A stretch of DNA of 64,000 nt, from positions 310,001 to 374,000 of the forward strand of contig NZ_CABVHK010000002.1 in NCBI RefSeq assembly GCF_902497785.1, written 5' to 3'. Shown piece by piece: positions 9,383-18,295 of this stretch; position 1 is the first letter of the stretch; each line of letters opens with the position of its first letter. The DNA is from Pseudomonas fluorescens (lineage in GTDB: Bacteria; Pseudomonadota; Gammaproteobacteria; Pseudomonadales; Pseudomonadaceae). The notes beneath the pieces are model-generated. The model saw only the letters and a list, made by a program, of their open reading frames with translations. It was not told where the DNA came from and ran no database searches. The position numbers and the translations under genes were made by a program.

Positions 9383-11434
9383 TTGAAGCTGGAACTCAAG
9401 AACAGCTTGTCGGTGAAGTTGCTCAGGGTTGTGCTCCTGTCGGCATTGATCGTCGGCGTAGTCTTGAGCTGCGCGCAGATCGTTTTCGATGCTTATAAAA
9501 CACGCCAGGCCGTGGCCGGTGATGCCCAGCGCATCCTCGACATGTTCCGCGACCCTTCGACCCAGGCCGTCTACAGTCTGGACCGGGAAATGGGCATGCA
9601 GGTTATCGAAGGCCTGTTTCAGGACGACGCCGTGCGCCAGGCGTCCATCGGCCATCCCAACGAAGCGATGCTCGCGCAAAAATCCCGTGACTTGCAGCAT
9701 TCCAACAGTCGCTGGCTGACCGACCTGATTCTGGGCAAGGAACGCACTTTCACCACCCAATTGGTCGGCCGTGGTCCCTACAGCGAGTATTACGGCGACC
9801 TGAGCATCACCCTCGACACCGCCACCTACGGGCAAGGGTTTATCGTCAGCTCGGTGATCATTTTCATTTCCGGCGTATTGCGTGCCCTGGCCATGGGGCT
9901 GGTGCTGTACCTGGTCTATCACTGGCTACTGACCAAACCGCTGTCGCGGATCATTGAGCACCTGACCGAAATCAACCCGGATCGCCCCAGCGAACACAAG
10001 ATTCCGCAACTCAGGGGCCACGAGAAAAACGAACTGGGCATCTGGATCAACACCGCCAACCAGTTACTCGAGTCCATCGAACGCAACACCCATTTGCGCC
10101 ACGTAGCGGAAAACAGCCTGCTGCGCATGGCCCAGTACGATTTCCTCACCGGGCTGCCGAACCGCCAGCAATTGCAGCAACAGCTGGACAAAATCCTCAC
10201 CGACGCCGGCAAGCTGCAGCGCCGGGTCGCGGTGCTGTGCGTCGGCCTCGATGACTTCAAAGGCATCAACGAACAGTTCAGCTACCAGACCGGCGACCAA
10301 CTGCTGCTGGCCCTGGCCGATCGCTTGCGCGCGCACAGCGGTCGCCTTGGCGCCCTTGCCCGCCTCGGGGGTGACCAGTTCGCGCTGGTTCAGGCCGACA
10401 TCGAACAACCTTATGAAGCGGCCGAACTGGCGCAAAGCATTCTCGATGACCTGGAAGCGGCCTTCGCCCTCGATCATCAGGAGATTCGCCTGCGCGCCAC
10501 CATCGGCATCACCCTGTTCCCCGAGGACGGTGACAGCACCGAGAAACTGCTGCAAAAGGCCGAGCAGACCATGACCCTGGCCAAGACCCGCTCGCGCAAC
10601 CGTTATCAGTTCTATATCGCCAGCGTCGACACCGAAATGCGCCGCCGTCGCGAACTGGAAAAAGACCTGCGCGACGCCCTCACCCGCGACCAGTTCTACC
10701 TCGTCTATCAACCGCAGATCAGCTATCGCGATCATCGGGTGGTCGGCGTCGAGGCGTTGATTCGCTGGCAGCATCCCGAGCACGGGCTAGTGCCGCCAGA
10801 CCTGTTCATCCCGCTGGCCGAGCAGAACGGCACCATCATCGCCATCGGCGAATGGGTGCTGGACCAGGCCTGCAAACAATTGCGCGACTGGCATGACCAG
10901 GGCTTCACCGACCTGCGCATGGCGGTGAACCTGTCCACCGTGCAACTGCACCACGCCGAGCTGCCGCGAGTGGTCAACAACCTGTTGCAAATGTACCGCC
11001 TACCACCGCGTAGCCTGGAGCTGGAAGTCACTGAAACCGGCCTGATGGAAGACATCAGCACCGCCGCCCAGCACCTGCTGAGTCTGCGTCGCTCCGGCGC
11101 GCTGATCGCCATCGACGACTTCGGCACCGGATATTCATCGCTGAGCTATCTGAAAAGCCTGCCGCTGGACAAGATCAAGATCGACAAGAGCTTCGTTCAG
11201 GACCTGCTCGACGACGACGACGATGCGACCATCGTTCGCGCCATCATCCAGCTGGGAAAAAGCCTGGGTATGCAGGTGATTGCCGAAGGCGTGGAAACCG
11301 CCGAGCAAGAGGCTTACATCATCTCCGAAGGCTGCCATGAAGGTCAGGGTTACTTCTACAGCAAGCCGCTGCCGGCGCGAGAACTGGGCGCCTACCTGAA
11401 ACTGGCCCAGCGCAGTAACGCGGCTATTTTGTAG
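9383..11434 (+). CDS. bifA: c-di-GMP phosphodiesterase BifA (membrane, degenerate GGDEF + EAL)
   Basis: This 683-residue inner-membrane protein has two TM segments (~14-34 and ~152-180) around a periplasmic region, then a HAMP-like linker, a GGDEF domain whose signature is GGDQF (residues 329-333, so no cyclase activity is expected) and an intact EAL domain (E457-A458-L459, then DDFGTGYSSL and KIDKSFV). It hydrolyses c-di-GMP and in P. aeruginosa promotes swarming and limits biofilm. Length (687 in P. aeruginosa), the GGDQF variant and the position after sodB all fit BifA. The start is TTG with AAGGA upstream; the only nearby ATG (9374) is out of frame. Confidence 0.93.
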   Translation: MKLELKNSLSVKLLRVVLLSALIVGVVLSCAQIVFDAYKTRQAVAGDAQRILDMFRDPSTQAVYSLDREMGMQVIEGLFQDDAVRQASIGHPNEAMLAQKSRDLQHSNSRWLTDLILGKERTFTTQLVGRGPYSEYYGDLSITLDTATYGQGFIVSSVIIFISGVLRALAMGLVLYLVYHWLLTKPLSRIIEHLTEINPDRPSEHKIPQLRGHEKNELGIWINTANQLLESIERNTHLRHVAENSLLRMAQYDFLTGLPNRQQLQQQLDKILTDAGKLQRRVAVLCVGLDDFKGINEQFSYQTGDQLLLALADRLRAHSGRLGALARLGGDQFALVQADIEQPYEAAELAQSILDDLEAAFALDHQEIRLRATIGITLFPEDGDSTEKLLQKAEQTMTLAKTRSRNRYQFYIASVDTEMRRRRELEKDLRDALTRDQFYLVYQPQISYRDHRVVGVEALIRWQHPEHGLVPPDLFIPLAEQNGTIIAIGEWVLDQACKQLRDWHDQGFTDLRMAVNLSTVQLHHAELPRVVNNLLQMYRLPPRSLELEVTETGLMEDISTAAQHLLSLRRSGALIAIDDFGTGYSSLSYLKSLPLDKIKIDKSFVQDLLDDDDDATIVRAIIQLGKSLGMQVIAEGVETAEQEAYIISEGCHEGQGYFYSKPLPARELGAYLKLAQRSNAAIL

Positions 11435-11439
11435 GATTG

Positions 11440-11539
11440 AAAGATCGCAGCCTCGTTTCTCTCGACAGCTCCTACAACAATCACGCCTCTATGCAGGAGC
11501 TGCGTAGGAGCTGTCGAGAGAAACGAGGCTGCGATCTTT
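11440..11539. repeat. REPIN-like inverted repeat (GATCGCAGCCTCG / CGACAGCTCCTAC type)
   Basis: Long arms (AAGATCGCAGCCTCGTTTCT... and complement) pair over about 35 bases; the loop contains a second partial GCAGGAGCTGC. It lies directly after bifA and could also act as its terminator. Confidence 0.85.
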
Positions 11540-11590
11540 TGATCCACCCCCGCACATCTCGCAAATAAGAAATATTTCCAGCCACAACCC

Positions 11591-11621
11591 TTTACACATA
11601 ATGCGAAAGATTTGCATTATG
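11591..11621 (+). promoter_or_regulatory. Promoter overlapped by a Fur-box-like palindrome
   Basis: TTTACA (11591-11596) and CATTAT (11615-11620) form a -35/-10 pair with an 18-base spacer. Across it lies a perfect inverted repeat, CATAATGC at 11597-11604 and GCATTATG at 11614-11621. The 19-mer at 11603-11621 agrees with the Fur consensus GATAATGATAATCATTATC at 12 positions, and its mirror agrees at 11, so Fur may bind twice. Iron repression of the imelysin gene is the inference. Confidence 0.55.
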
Positions 11622-11679
11622 TCGCAGCTTTGCGCGCTAGCAGCGCCATTCCACCCCCTCTCGAAGCAGGATGTTCGCC

Positions 11680-13026
11680 ATGATTCGTATGCCTCTGGCT
11701 ACCGCCAGTCTGTTGGCCATCGCTATTTCCCTCGCCGGTTGTGGCGAAGGCAAAGACAAAGCTGCCGCCCCGGCACCGACTCCAGCCACCACCACCGCCC
11801 CGGCCCCCGCCGTTGCGCCGGCGGCTACCGGTAAAGTCGACGAAGCCGCTGCCAAAGCCGTTGTCGCGCATTACGCCGACATCGTCTTCGCCGTTTACAG
11901 CGATGCCGAATCCACCGCGAAAACCCTGCAAACCGCCGTCGACGCCTTCCTCGCCAAGCCGAACGCCGACACCCTGAAAGCCGCCAAGGCGGCCTGGGTC
12001 GCTGCTCGCGTTCCTTACCTGCAGAGCGAAGTGTTCCGCTTCGGCAACACCATCATCGACGACTGGGAAGGTCAGGTGAATGCCTGGCCACTGGACGAAG
12101 GCCTGATCGACTACGTCGACAAGTCCTACGAGCACGCACTGGGTAACCCGGGCGCAACGGCCAACATCATCGCCAACACTGAAGTCCAGGTCGGCGAAGA
12201 CAAGATCGACGTCAAAGACATCACCCCGGAAAAACTCGCCAGCCTGAACGAATTGGGCGGTTCCGAGGCCAACGTCGCCACCGGTTACCACGCCATCGAA
12301 TTCCTGCTCTGGGGCCAGGACCTGAACGGCACTGGCCCGGGCGCTGGCAACCGTCCTGCATCCGACTATCTGGAAGGCAAGGGCGCTACCGGCGGCCACA
12401 ATGATCGTCGTCGCGCGTACCTGAAATCCGTGACCCAACTGCTGGTCAGCGACCTGGAAGAAATGGTCGGTAACTGGAAGCCGAACGTGGCCGACAACTA
12501 CCGCGCCACCCTGGAAGCGGAACCGGCTGAAAGCGGCCTGCGCAAAATGCTCTTCGGCATGGGCAGCCTGTCGCTGGGCGAACTGGCCGGCGAACGCATG
12601 AAGGTTTCCCTGGAAGCCAACTCTCCGGAAGACGAACACGATTGCTTCAGCGACAACACCCACAACTCGCAGTTCTACGATGCCAAAGGCATCCGGAACG
12701 TGTACCTGGGCGAATACACCCGCGCCGACGGCAGCAAAATGACCGGCGCCAGCCTGTCGTCCCTGGTGGCCAAAGCCGACCCGGCTGCAGACACCGCGCT
12801 GAAAGCCGACCTGGCTGCGACCGAAGCGAAGATGCAGGTCATCGTCGATCACGCCAACAAGGGTGAGCACTACGACCAGTTGATCGCCGCCGGTAACACC
12901 GCTGGCAACCAGATCGTTCGCGACGCCATCGCCTCCCTGGTCAAGCAGACCGGTTCGATCGAAGCCGCCGCTGGCAAGCTGGGCATCAGCGACCTGAACC
13001 CGGACAACGCTGATCACGAGTTCTGA
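11680..13026 (+). CDS. icmP: Imelysin-family (IcmP-like) lipoprotein
   Basis: This 448-residue protein has a lipoprotein signal (IAISLAGC lipobox, Cys21), a Pro/Ala-rich linker and a helical imelysin domain. The GxHxxE motif appears as ATGYHAIEFLLWGQDLNG. In P. aeruginosa the homologue PA4370 was named for insulin-cleaving activity; the family is now linked to iron uptake. I choose ATG 11680 because AGCAGGA is eight bases upstream; ATG 11671 is too close to that site. A Fur-like palindrome overlaps its promoter. A terminator at 13047 separates it from the next three related genes. Confidence 0.88.
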   Translation: MIRMPLATASLLAIAISLAGCGEGKDKAAAPAPTPATTTAPAPAVAPAATGKVDEAAAKAVVAHYADIVFAVYSDAESTAKTLQTAVDAFLAKPNADTLKAAKAAWVAARVPYLQSEVFRFGNTIIDDWEGQVNAWPLDEGLIDYVDKSYEHALGNPGATANIIANTEVQVGEDKIDVKDITPEKLASLNELGGSEANVATGYHAIEFLLWGQDLNGTGPGAGNRPASDYLEGKGATGGHNDRRRAYLKSVTQLLVSDLEEMVGNWKPNVADNYRATLEAEPAESGLRKMLFGMGSLSLGELAGERMKVSLEANSPEDEHDCFSDNTHNSQFYDAKGIRNVYLGEYTRADGSKMTGASLSSLVAKADPAADTALKADLAATEAKMQVIVDHANKGEHYDQLIAAGNTAGNQIVRDAIASLVKQTGSIEAAAGKLGISDLNPDNADHEF

Positions 13027-13046
13027 TCAACGCTGGCTGAATAAAG

Positions 13047-13070
13047 AGGCGACCTTCGGGTCGCCTTTTT
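13047..13070 (+). terminator. Rho-independent terminator after the imelysin gene
   Basis: Stem AGGCGACC / GGTCGCCT with a TTCG loop and five T residues, 20 bases after the stop. It implies the downstream three genes have their own promoter or depend on readthrough. Confidence 0.92.
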
Positions 13071-13090
13071 GTTTTCACCCATGCTGTTTA

Positions 13091-13165
13091 AAGGATCGCA
13101 GCCTTCGGCAGCTCCTACAGGGGAATGCATGCTTCTGTAGGAGCTGCCGAAGGCTGCGATCTTTT
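13091..13165. repeat. REPIN-like inverted repeat (GATCGCAGCCTTCGGCAGCTCC type)
   Basis: Arms GGATCGCAGCCTTCGGCAGC and complement enclose about 17 bases, in the gap before the di-haem oxidoreductase gene. Confidence 0.85.
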
Positions 13166-13263
13166 CTTGCCCCCGCATCAACCAAACGATAATTCCTCTT
13201 ATTCAATCTCCCCTGCCCTGTTAGACTTTGCGCCCTTGTTTTGCTCGTCTTGCAGGATGTCTG

Positions 13264-14691
13264 ATGCCCTCGCTGCTTCTTCGCTTATCCGCACTGTTGC
13301 TGGCCCTGGGCCTGAGTGCCTGCGATGACGCCCCGCGTTTTACCCAAGCCGAACCCGGTGAAGCCCGGTCCGGTGGCAGCGCAACCGTGCGCAAGACCGA
13401 CCAGAACGCGTTCTCCCTGCCCTCCGCCAACCTGCCGCCCTCCCGGCGCGTGGATTTCAGCGTCGGCAACAGTTTCTTTCGCAACCCTTGGGTGATCGCC
13501 CCGTCGACCACCACCGCCCGCGATGGCCTCGGCCCGTTGTTCAACACCAATGCCTGCCAGAACTGCCACATCAAGGACGGTCGCGGTCATCCGCCGACAC
13601 CGGGTGCGGCGAATGCGGTGTCGATGCTGGTGCGGCTGTCGATCCCCGATGCACCGGCCTACGCAAAAGTCATCGAACAACTCGGTGTGGTACCGGAGCC
13701 AATCTACGGCGGGCAATTCCAGGACATGGCCGTTCCCGGCGTCGTCCCGGAGGGCAAGATGCGCGTCGATTACACGCCGGTGCCGGTGCGCTTCAAGGAC
13801 GGCACGCACATCGAGTTGCGCAAACCCGTTCTGAACATCACCCAGTTGGGCTACGGCCCGATGCACCCCGATACCCGTTTCTCCGCCCGTATCGCGCCGC
13901 CGATGATCGGCCTCGGCTTGCTTGAAGCGATCCCGGACGAAGCGATCCTCGCCAATGCCCAGGCGCAGGCCAAAGAAAACAACGGCATCGCCGGCCGCCC
14001 GAACCGGGTCTGGGATGACGCCCAACAGAAAACCGTACTCGGTCGGTTTGGCTGGAAAGCCGGCCAGCCAACCCTCAATCAGCAAAACGTCCACGCGTTT
14101 TCAGGTGACATGGGCCTTACCACTAGCCTGAGACCGATTGACGACTGCACCGACACGCAAACTGCGTGCAAGCAGGCGCCCAACGGCAACGGTGCGGACG
14201 GCGAGCCGGAAGTCAGCGACAACATCCTGCGTCTGGTGTTGTTCTACAGCCGAAACCTCGCCGTACCGGCCCGCCGCAATGTCGGCGCGCCTGAAGTGCT
14301 GGCCGGGAAAAATCTGTTTTTCCAGGCCGGCTGCCAGTCCTGCCACACACCGAAATACACCACCGCCGCCAACGCTGCCGAACCCGAACTGGCCAATCAA
14401 GTGATTCGCCCATACAGCGATTTGCTGCTGCACGACATGGGCGACGGCCTGGCTGACAATCGCAGCGAATTCCAGGCCGGTGGCCGCGACTGGCGTACCC
14501 CGCCGTTGTGGGGCATTGGCCTGACACAGACGGTCAGTGGCCACACCCAGTTTTTACATGACGGCCGCGCCCGCAACCTGCTCGAAGCCGTGCTCTGGCA
14601 TGGCGGCGAAGCATCAGCGGCGCAGCAACAGGTTTTGTCTTTCAATGCCGAGCAGCGCGCTGCGTTGCTGGCGTTTTTGAATTCCCTTTAA
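13264..14691 (+). CDS. Di-haem oxidoreductase (DUF1111/DHOR) lipoprotein, putative peroxidase-like
   Basis: This 475-residue c-type cytochrome has a lipoprotein signal ending LGLSAC (Cys20) and two haem-binding motifs, CQNCH (residues 98-102) and CQSCH (357-361). The family (PF06537) resembles di-haem peroxidases, but its reaction is not established. The start ATG 13264 has GCAGGA seven bases upstream and gives a clean signal peptide; an open extension to 13228 lacks both. It lies between two imelysin genes. Downstream gaps are 27 and 14 bases, so it probably heads an operon with the second imelysin and DUF1513. A periplasmic iron-redox role is inferred from neighbours. Confidence 0.88.
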   Translation: MPSLLLRLSALLLALGLSACDDAPRFTQAEPGEARSGGSATVRKTDQNAFSLPSANLPPSRRVDFSVGNSFFRNPWVIAPSTTTARDGLGPLFNTNACQNCHIKDGRGHPPTPGAANAVSMLVRLSIPDAPAYAKVIEQLGVVPEPIYGGQFQDMAVPGVVPEGKMRVDYTPVPVRFKDGTHIELRKPVLNITQLGYGPMHPDTRFSARIAPPMIGLGLLEAIPDEAILANAQAQAKENNGIAGRPNRVWDDAQQKTVLGRFGWKAGQPTLNQQNVHAFSGDMGLTTSLRPIDDCTDTQTACKQAPNGNGADGEPEVSDNILRLVLFYSRNLAVPARRNVGAPEVLAGKNLFFQAGCQSCHTPKYTTAANAAEPELANQVIRPYSDLLLHDMGDGLADNRSEFQAGGRDWRTPPLWGIGLTQTVSGHTQFLHDGRARNLLEAVLWHGGEASAAQQQVLSFNAEQRAALLAFLNSL

Positions 14692-14718
14692 TACGCGTTA
14701 ACTCAGCGGGAGCCTCAC

Positions 14719-15783
14719 ATGTTCCGTCCCAAGTTGTTGTTCACCAGCCTTGCCGCGCTCGCCCTCGGCGCCTGCTCCCCGCAGGATCCGCAGGCCGTTA
14801 CCTCGGCAGCCATCGCCAAGTCGGTGATTCTGCCGACCTACACCCGCTGGGTTGAAGCCGATCGCCAATTGGCCGTGAGTGCGCTGGCCTACTGCGAAGG
14901 CAAGGAAAACCTCGACACCGCCCGTGCCGATTTCCTGCACGCGCAAAAAGCCTGGGCCGAGTTGCAGCCGCTGCTGATCGGGCCGCTGGCCGAGGGCAAT
15001 CGCGCCTGGCAAGTGCAGTTCTGGCCGGACAAGAAAAACCTTGTTGGCCGTCAAGTCGAGCAACTGGTGACCGCGCAGCCGCAGATCGATGCCGCCGCGC
15101 TGGCCAAATCCAGCGTCGTGGTGCAAGGCCTGTCCGCCTATGAATACATCCTGTTCGACAGCAAACCCGACGTCGCCAATGAACAGCAGAAAGCCAAGTA
15201 TTGCCCACTGCTCAAAGCCATCGCCGAACGGCAGAAACTGCTCGCCGAAGACATTCTGAAAAGCTGGAACAACACCGACGGCATGCTCGCGCAGATGAGC
15301 AAGTTTCCGAACCAGCGCTACGCCGATTCCCACGAAGCCATCGCCGATCTGCTGCGGGTACAAGTCACCGCCCTCGACAGCCTGAAGAAAAAACTCGGCA
15401 CGCCGATGGGCCGCCAGAGCAAGGGTGTGCCGCAACCGTTCCAGGCCGATGCATGGCGCAGCCAGTCGTCCCTGAGCGGTTTCGAAGCCAGCCTCGCCGC
15501 CGCCAAAACGGTGTGGGAAGGCGTCGACAACAAAGGCCTGCGCGGCTTGTTGCCGAGCGAGCAGAAACCTTTGGCCGACAAGATCGACGCCGCTTACACC
15601 GCATCGCTGAAACTGTTCGCCAGCAACCAGCGCTCGCTGACCGAAATGCTCAACGACGACGCCGGTCGCCAGCAACTCAACGACCTCTACGACAGCCTCA
15701 ACGTCGTCCACCGCCTGCACGAAGGCGAACTGGCCAAGGCGCTGGGCATCCAACTGGGCTTCAACGCCAACGACGGTGACTGA
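14719..15783 (+). CDS. Second imelysin-family lipoprotein
   Basis: This 354-residue protein has a lipobox LALGAC (Cys19) and a helical imelysin domain. The position equivalent to GxHxxE reads QGLSAYEYILFD, so the motif His is replaced while the Glu remains. That separates it from the paralogue at 11680. The start ATG has GGGAG six bases upstream and lies 27 bases after the di-haem gene stop. It is likely periplasm-facing and part of the same iron-linked operon. Confidence 0.87.
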   Translation: MFRPKLLFTSLAALALGACSPQDPQAVTSAAIAKSVILPTYTRWVEADRQLAVSALAYCEGKENLDTARADFLHAQKAWAELQPLLIGPLAEGNRAWQVQFWPDKKNLVGRQVEQLVTAQPQIDAAALAKSSVVVQGLSAYEYILFDSKPDVANEQQKAKYCPLLKAIAERQKLLAEDILKSWNNTDGMLAQMSKFPNQRYADSHEAIADLLRVQVTALDSLKKKLGTPMGRQSKGVPQPFQADAWRSQSSLSGFEASLAAAKTVWEGVDNKGLRGLLPSEQKPLADKIDAAYTASLKLFASNQRSLTEMLNDDAGRQQLNDLYDSLNVVHRLHEGELAKALGIQLGFNANDGD

Positions 15784-15797
15784 TGAGGGCAAGTGCC

Positions 15798-16895
15798 ATG
15801 CTGCGACGACAGGCTCTGACGTTAGGTAGTTTGCTGCTGGGAGCAGTGACGCTGGGCGGCTGGACGCTGTTCAAGCAAAAGGACCAGAGCCCGCTGCTGC
15901 TCTCGGCGCGGGACGATGGCGACGGCAAGCATTACGCCGTCGGTTATCGGCTGGACGGCACCCGGGTGTTCGCCACCCAGGTCGGCCAGCGATGCCACGA
16001 CATCATCAACCACCCGACACTGCCGATCGCATTGTTCGTTGCCCGGCGCCCGGGCACCGAAAGTTACCTGATCGACCTGCGTGACGGCGCGCTGCTGCAG
16101 ACTGTGGCGTCGTTGCCGAACCGGCATTTCTACGGTCACGCGGTGATTCACAAAAGCGGCGACTGGCTGTACGCCACCGAGAACGACACCTCCGATCCGG
16201 GGCGTGGCTTGCTCGGGGTCTACAAGTTCGAAGGTGAGCGGCTGGTACACAGCGGCGAACTGTCGACCCACGGCATCGGCCCGCATCAGGTGTCGTGGAT
16301 GCCCGATGGCGAAACCCTGGTGGTGGCTAACGGCGGCATCCGCACCGAGGCCGAAAGCCGGGTCGAGATGAACCTCAACGCCATGGAACCGAGCCTGGTG
16401 CTGATGCAACGCGACGGCACGTTGATCAGCAAGGAAACCTTGCCCCAGCAGATGAACAGCGTGCGGCATCTGGGAATCGCCAGCGACGGCACCATCGTCG
16501 CCGGTCAGCAATTCATGGGGCCGTCCCACGAGTCATCGGAACTGCTGGCGATCAAGCGTCCGGGCCAAGCGTTCGTGGCGTTCCCGGTGCCCGAGCATCA
16601 GTTGCAGGCCATGGGGCATTACACCGCCAGCGTTGCGGTGCACAGCGACTTGCGCCTGGTCGCGTTGACCGCGCCACGGGGCAACCGCTTTTTTATCTGG
16701 GACCTGGACAGCGGCGAAGTGCGCCTGGATGCGCCGCTTCCCGATTGCGCCGGAGTCGGCGCCGTGGCTGACGGCTTTGTCGTGACCTCGGGTCAGGGCC
16801 GCTGCCGGTACTACGATTGCCGCCAGGCAGATCTGGTTGCAAAACCGCTGGAGCTTCCGGCTGGGCTTTGGGATAACCACCTGCATCTCATCTGA
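15798..16895 (+). CDS. DUF1513 periplasmic protein
   Basis: This 365-residue protein starts MLRRQALTLGSLLLGAVTLGG, a twin-arginine-like signal, and continues with repeated short beta motifs suggestive of a beta-propeller (HAVIHKSGDWLYATENDTSD, HQVSWMPDGETLVVANGG). It belongs to the DUF1513 family, which travels with imelysin and di-haem genes. An in-frame ATG at 15783 overlaps the preceding stop (TGATG); I prefer 15798 because GAGGG lies eight bases before it. The function is unknown; a structural or chaperone role in periplasmic iron handling is only inference from context. Confidence 0.82.
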   Translation: MLRRQALTLGSLLLGAVTLGGWTLFKQKDQSPLLLSARDDGDGKHYAVGYRLDGTRVFATQVGQRCHDIINHPTLPIALFVARRPGTESYLIDLRDGALLQTVASLPNRHFYGHAVIHKSGDWLYATENDTSDPGRGLLGVYKFEGERLVHSGELSTHGIGPHQVSWMPDGETLVVANGGIRTEAESRVEMNLNAMEPSLVLMQRDGTLISKETLPQQMNSVRHLGIASDGTIVAGQQFMGPSHESSELLAIKRPGQAFVAFPVPEHQLQAMGHYTASVAVHSDLRLVALTAPRGNRFFIWDLDSGEVRLDAPLPDCAGVGAVADGFVVTSGQGRCRYYDCRQADLVAKPLELPAGLWDNHLHLI

Positions 16896-16922
16896 CATCA
16901 CCTCCCTAATGGTGGATTTACC

Positions 16923-17017
16923 CTGTGGCGAGGGAGCTTGCTCCCGCTGGACTGCGTAGCAGTCCCATTTTTCAGGGCCGCTGCGCAGCCCAGCGGGAGC
17001 AAGCTCCCTCGCCACAG
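16923..17017. repeat. REPIN-like inverted repeat (TGTGGCGAGGGAGCTTGCTCCCGCTG type)
   Basis: Two full REP units in inverted orientation, TGTGGCGAGGGAGCTTGCTC at the left and its complement at the right, with inner complementary GGACTGCGTAGC / GCTGCGCAGCCC segments. It lies between DUF1513 and mexV. Confidence 0.88.
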
Positions 17018-17133
17018 CGGTTGTCTTCGACGCATTGCGTGCTCACCTGTAAGAAGTGGCAGTTGGAATACCCTGCGCACTCAGAGTAATGTGCCCGACA
17101 GTCTCACCTGATTTTCTCCAAGGAAGTGGAAAT

Positions 17134-18282
17134 ATGCTGCGTCGCCGCATGCTGATCATGTTGGGTATTGTTCTGCTGATCGTGCTGGTACTGGCCGCTT
17201 ACAAAGCCTTCTCCATCTACACGATGATCCAGGGCTTCTCCGCGCCGAAACCGCCGATTAGCGTCGCCGTGGCCACGGCCGCCGAACAACCGTGGCAGGC
17301 CCGTCTGCCTACCGTCGGCACGCTTACGGCGCTGCAAGGCGTGGACCTGAGCCTGGAGACTGACGGCACCGTCATCGATTTGCAGTTCGAGTCAGGGCAG
17401 AAGGTCAAGGCCGGTCAGCCATTGCTGCGCCTCGACAGCGCCGTGGAAAATGCCTTGCTGGAAACTGCCCAGGCCGACCTCGGACTGGCCCAGCTCGATT
17501 ACGGTCGCGGTAGCCAACTGGTGGGCAGCCAGGCCATTTCCAAAGGCGAATTCGACCGTCTTTCGGCTGTGCTGAAAAAGAGCAAAGCCACGGTTAATCA
17601 ACTCAAGGCTGCCCTCGGTAAAAAAAGCATCGTTGCACCCTTCAGCGGCACCATCGGTATTCGTCAGGTCGACGTTGGCGACTACCTTGCCAGCGGCACC
17701 ATGGTTGCCACCCTGCAAGACCTCAGCAGCCTCTACGTCGACTTTTTCGTGCCCGAACAGTCGGTACCGAAGATCACCATCGGCCAGCCGGTTGAAATTG
17801 TCGTCGCGGCGTACCCCTCCGAGACCTTTCCCGGCACCATCAGCGCGATCAACCCGAAAGTCGAAAACAGCACCCGCAACGTGCAGGTTCGCGCGACCCT
17901 GGCCAACCCCGACGGCAAGTTGTTGCCGGGCATGTTCGCCAGCCTGCAAGTCATGCTGCCAAACCCGCAGCCGCGCATCGTCGTACCGGAAAGCGCAATC
18001 ACCTACACGCTGTACGGCAACTCGCTCTACGTCGTCGCGCAGAAAAAAACCGAAGACGGCGCGCTGGAAAAAAACGACAAGGGTGAACCGGTGCTGATCG
18101 CCGAACGCCGTTTCATTGAAACCGGCGAACGCCGCGACGGTGTGGTGATGATTACCAAAGGTGTGCAGAACGGCGAAAAAGTGGTCACGGCCGGCCAGAT
18201 CAAACTGGACAACGGCGCGCACATTGCCATCAGCGACGACAAGACTTTAGCCGAGAAGAACAGCCCGCCGCGCGCGGACTGA
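17134..18282 (+). CDS. mexV: RND efflux periplasmic adaptor, MexV-like
   Basis: This 382-residue membrane-fusion protein links an RND pump to an outer-membrane channel. An N-terminal hydrophobic segment (~6-22) anchors it. The split lipoyl motif is seen as GTVIDLQFESGQKVKAGQPL and IVAPFSGTIGIRQVDVGDYL, flanking a helical hairpin, followed by beta-barrel and membrane-proximal domains. The start ATG has AAGGAAG upstream; a longer frame to 17056 is unlikely. It ends 13 bases before mexW. Placement after the imelysin block equals P. aeruginosa PA4374-PA4375. Confidence 0.9.
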   Translation: MLRRRMLIMLGIVLLIVLVLAAYKAFSIYTMIQGFSAPKPPISVAVATAAEQPWQARLPTVGTLTALQGVDLSLETDGTVIDLQFESGQKVKAGQPLLRLDSAVENALLETAQADLGLAQLDYGRGSQLVGSQAISKGEFDRLSAVLKKSKATVNQLKAALGKKSIVAPFSGTIGIRQVDVGDYLASGTMVATLQDLSSLYVDFFVPEQSVPKITIGQPVEIVVAAYPSETFPGTISAINPKVENSTRNVQVRATLANPDGKLLPGMFASLQVMLPNPQPRIVVPESAITYTLYGNSLYVVAQKKTEDGALEKNDKGEPVLIAERRFIETGERRDGVVMITKGVQNGEKVVTAGQIKLDNGAHIAISDDKTLAEKNSPPRAD

Positions 18283-18295
18283 TCAAGGAATCCCC

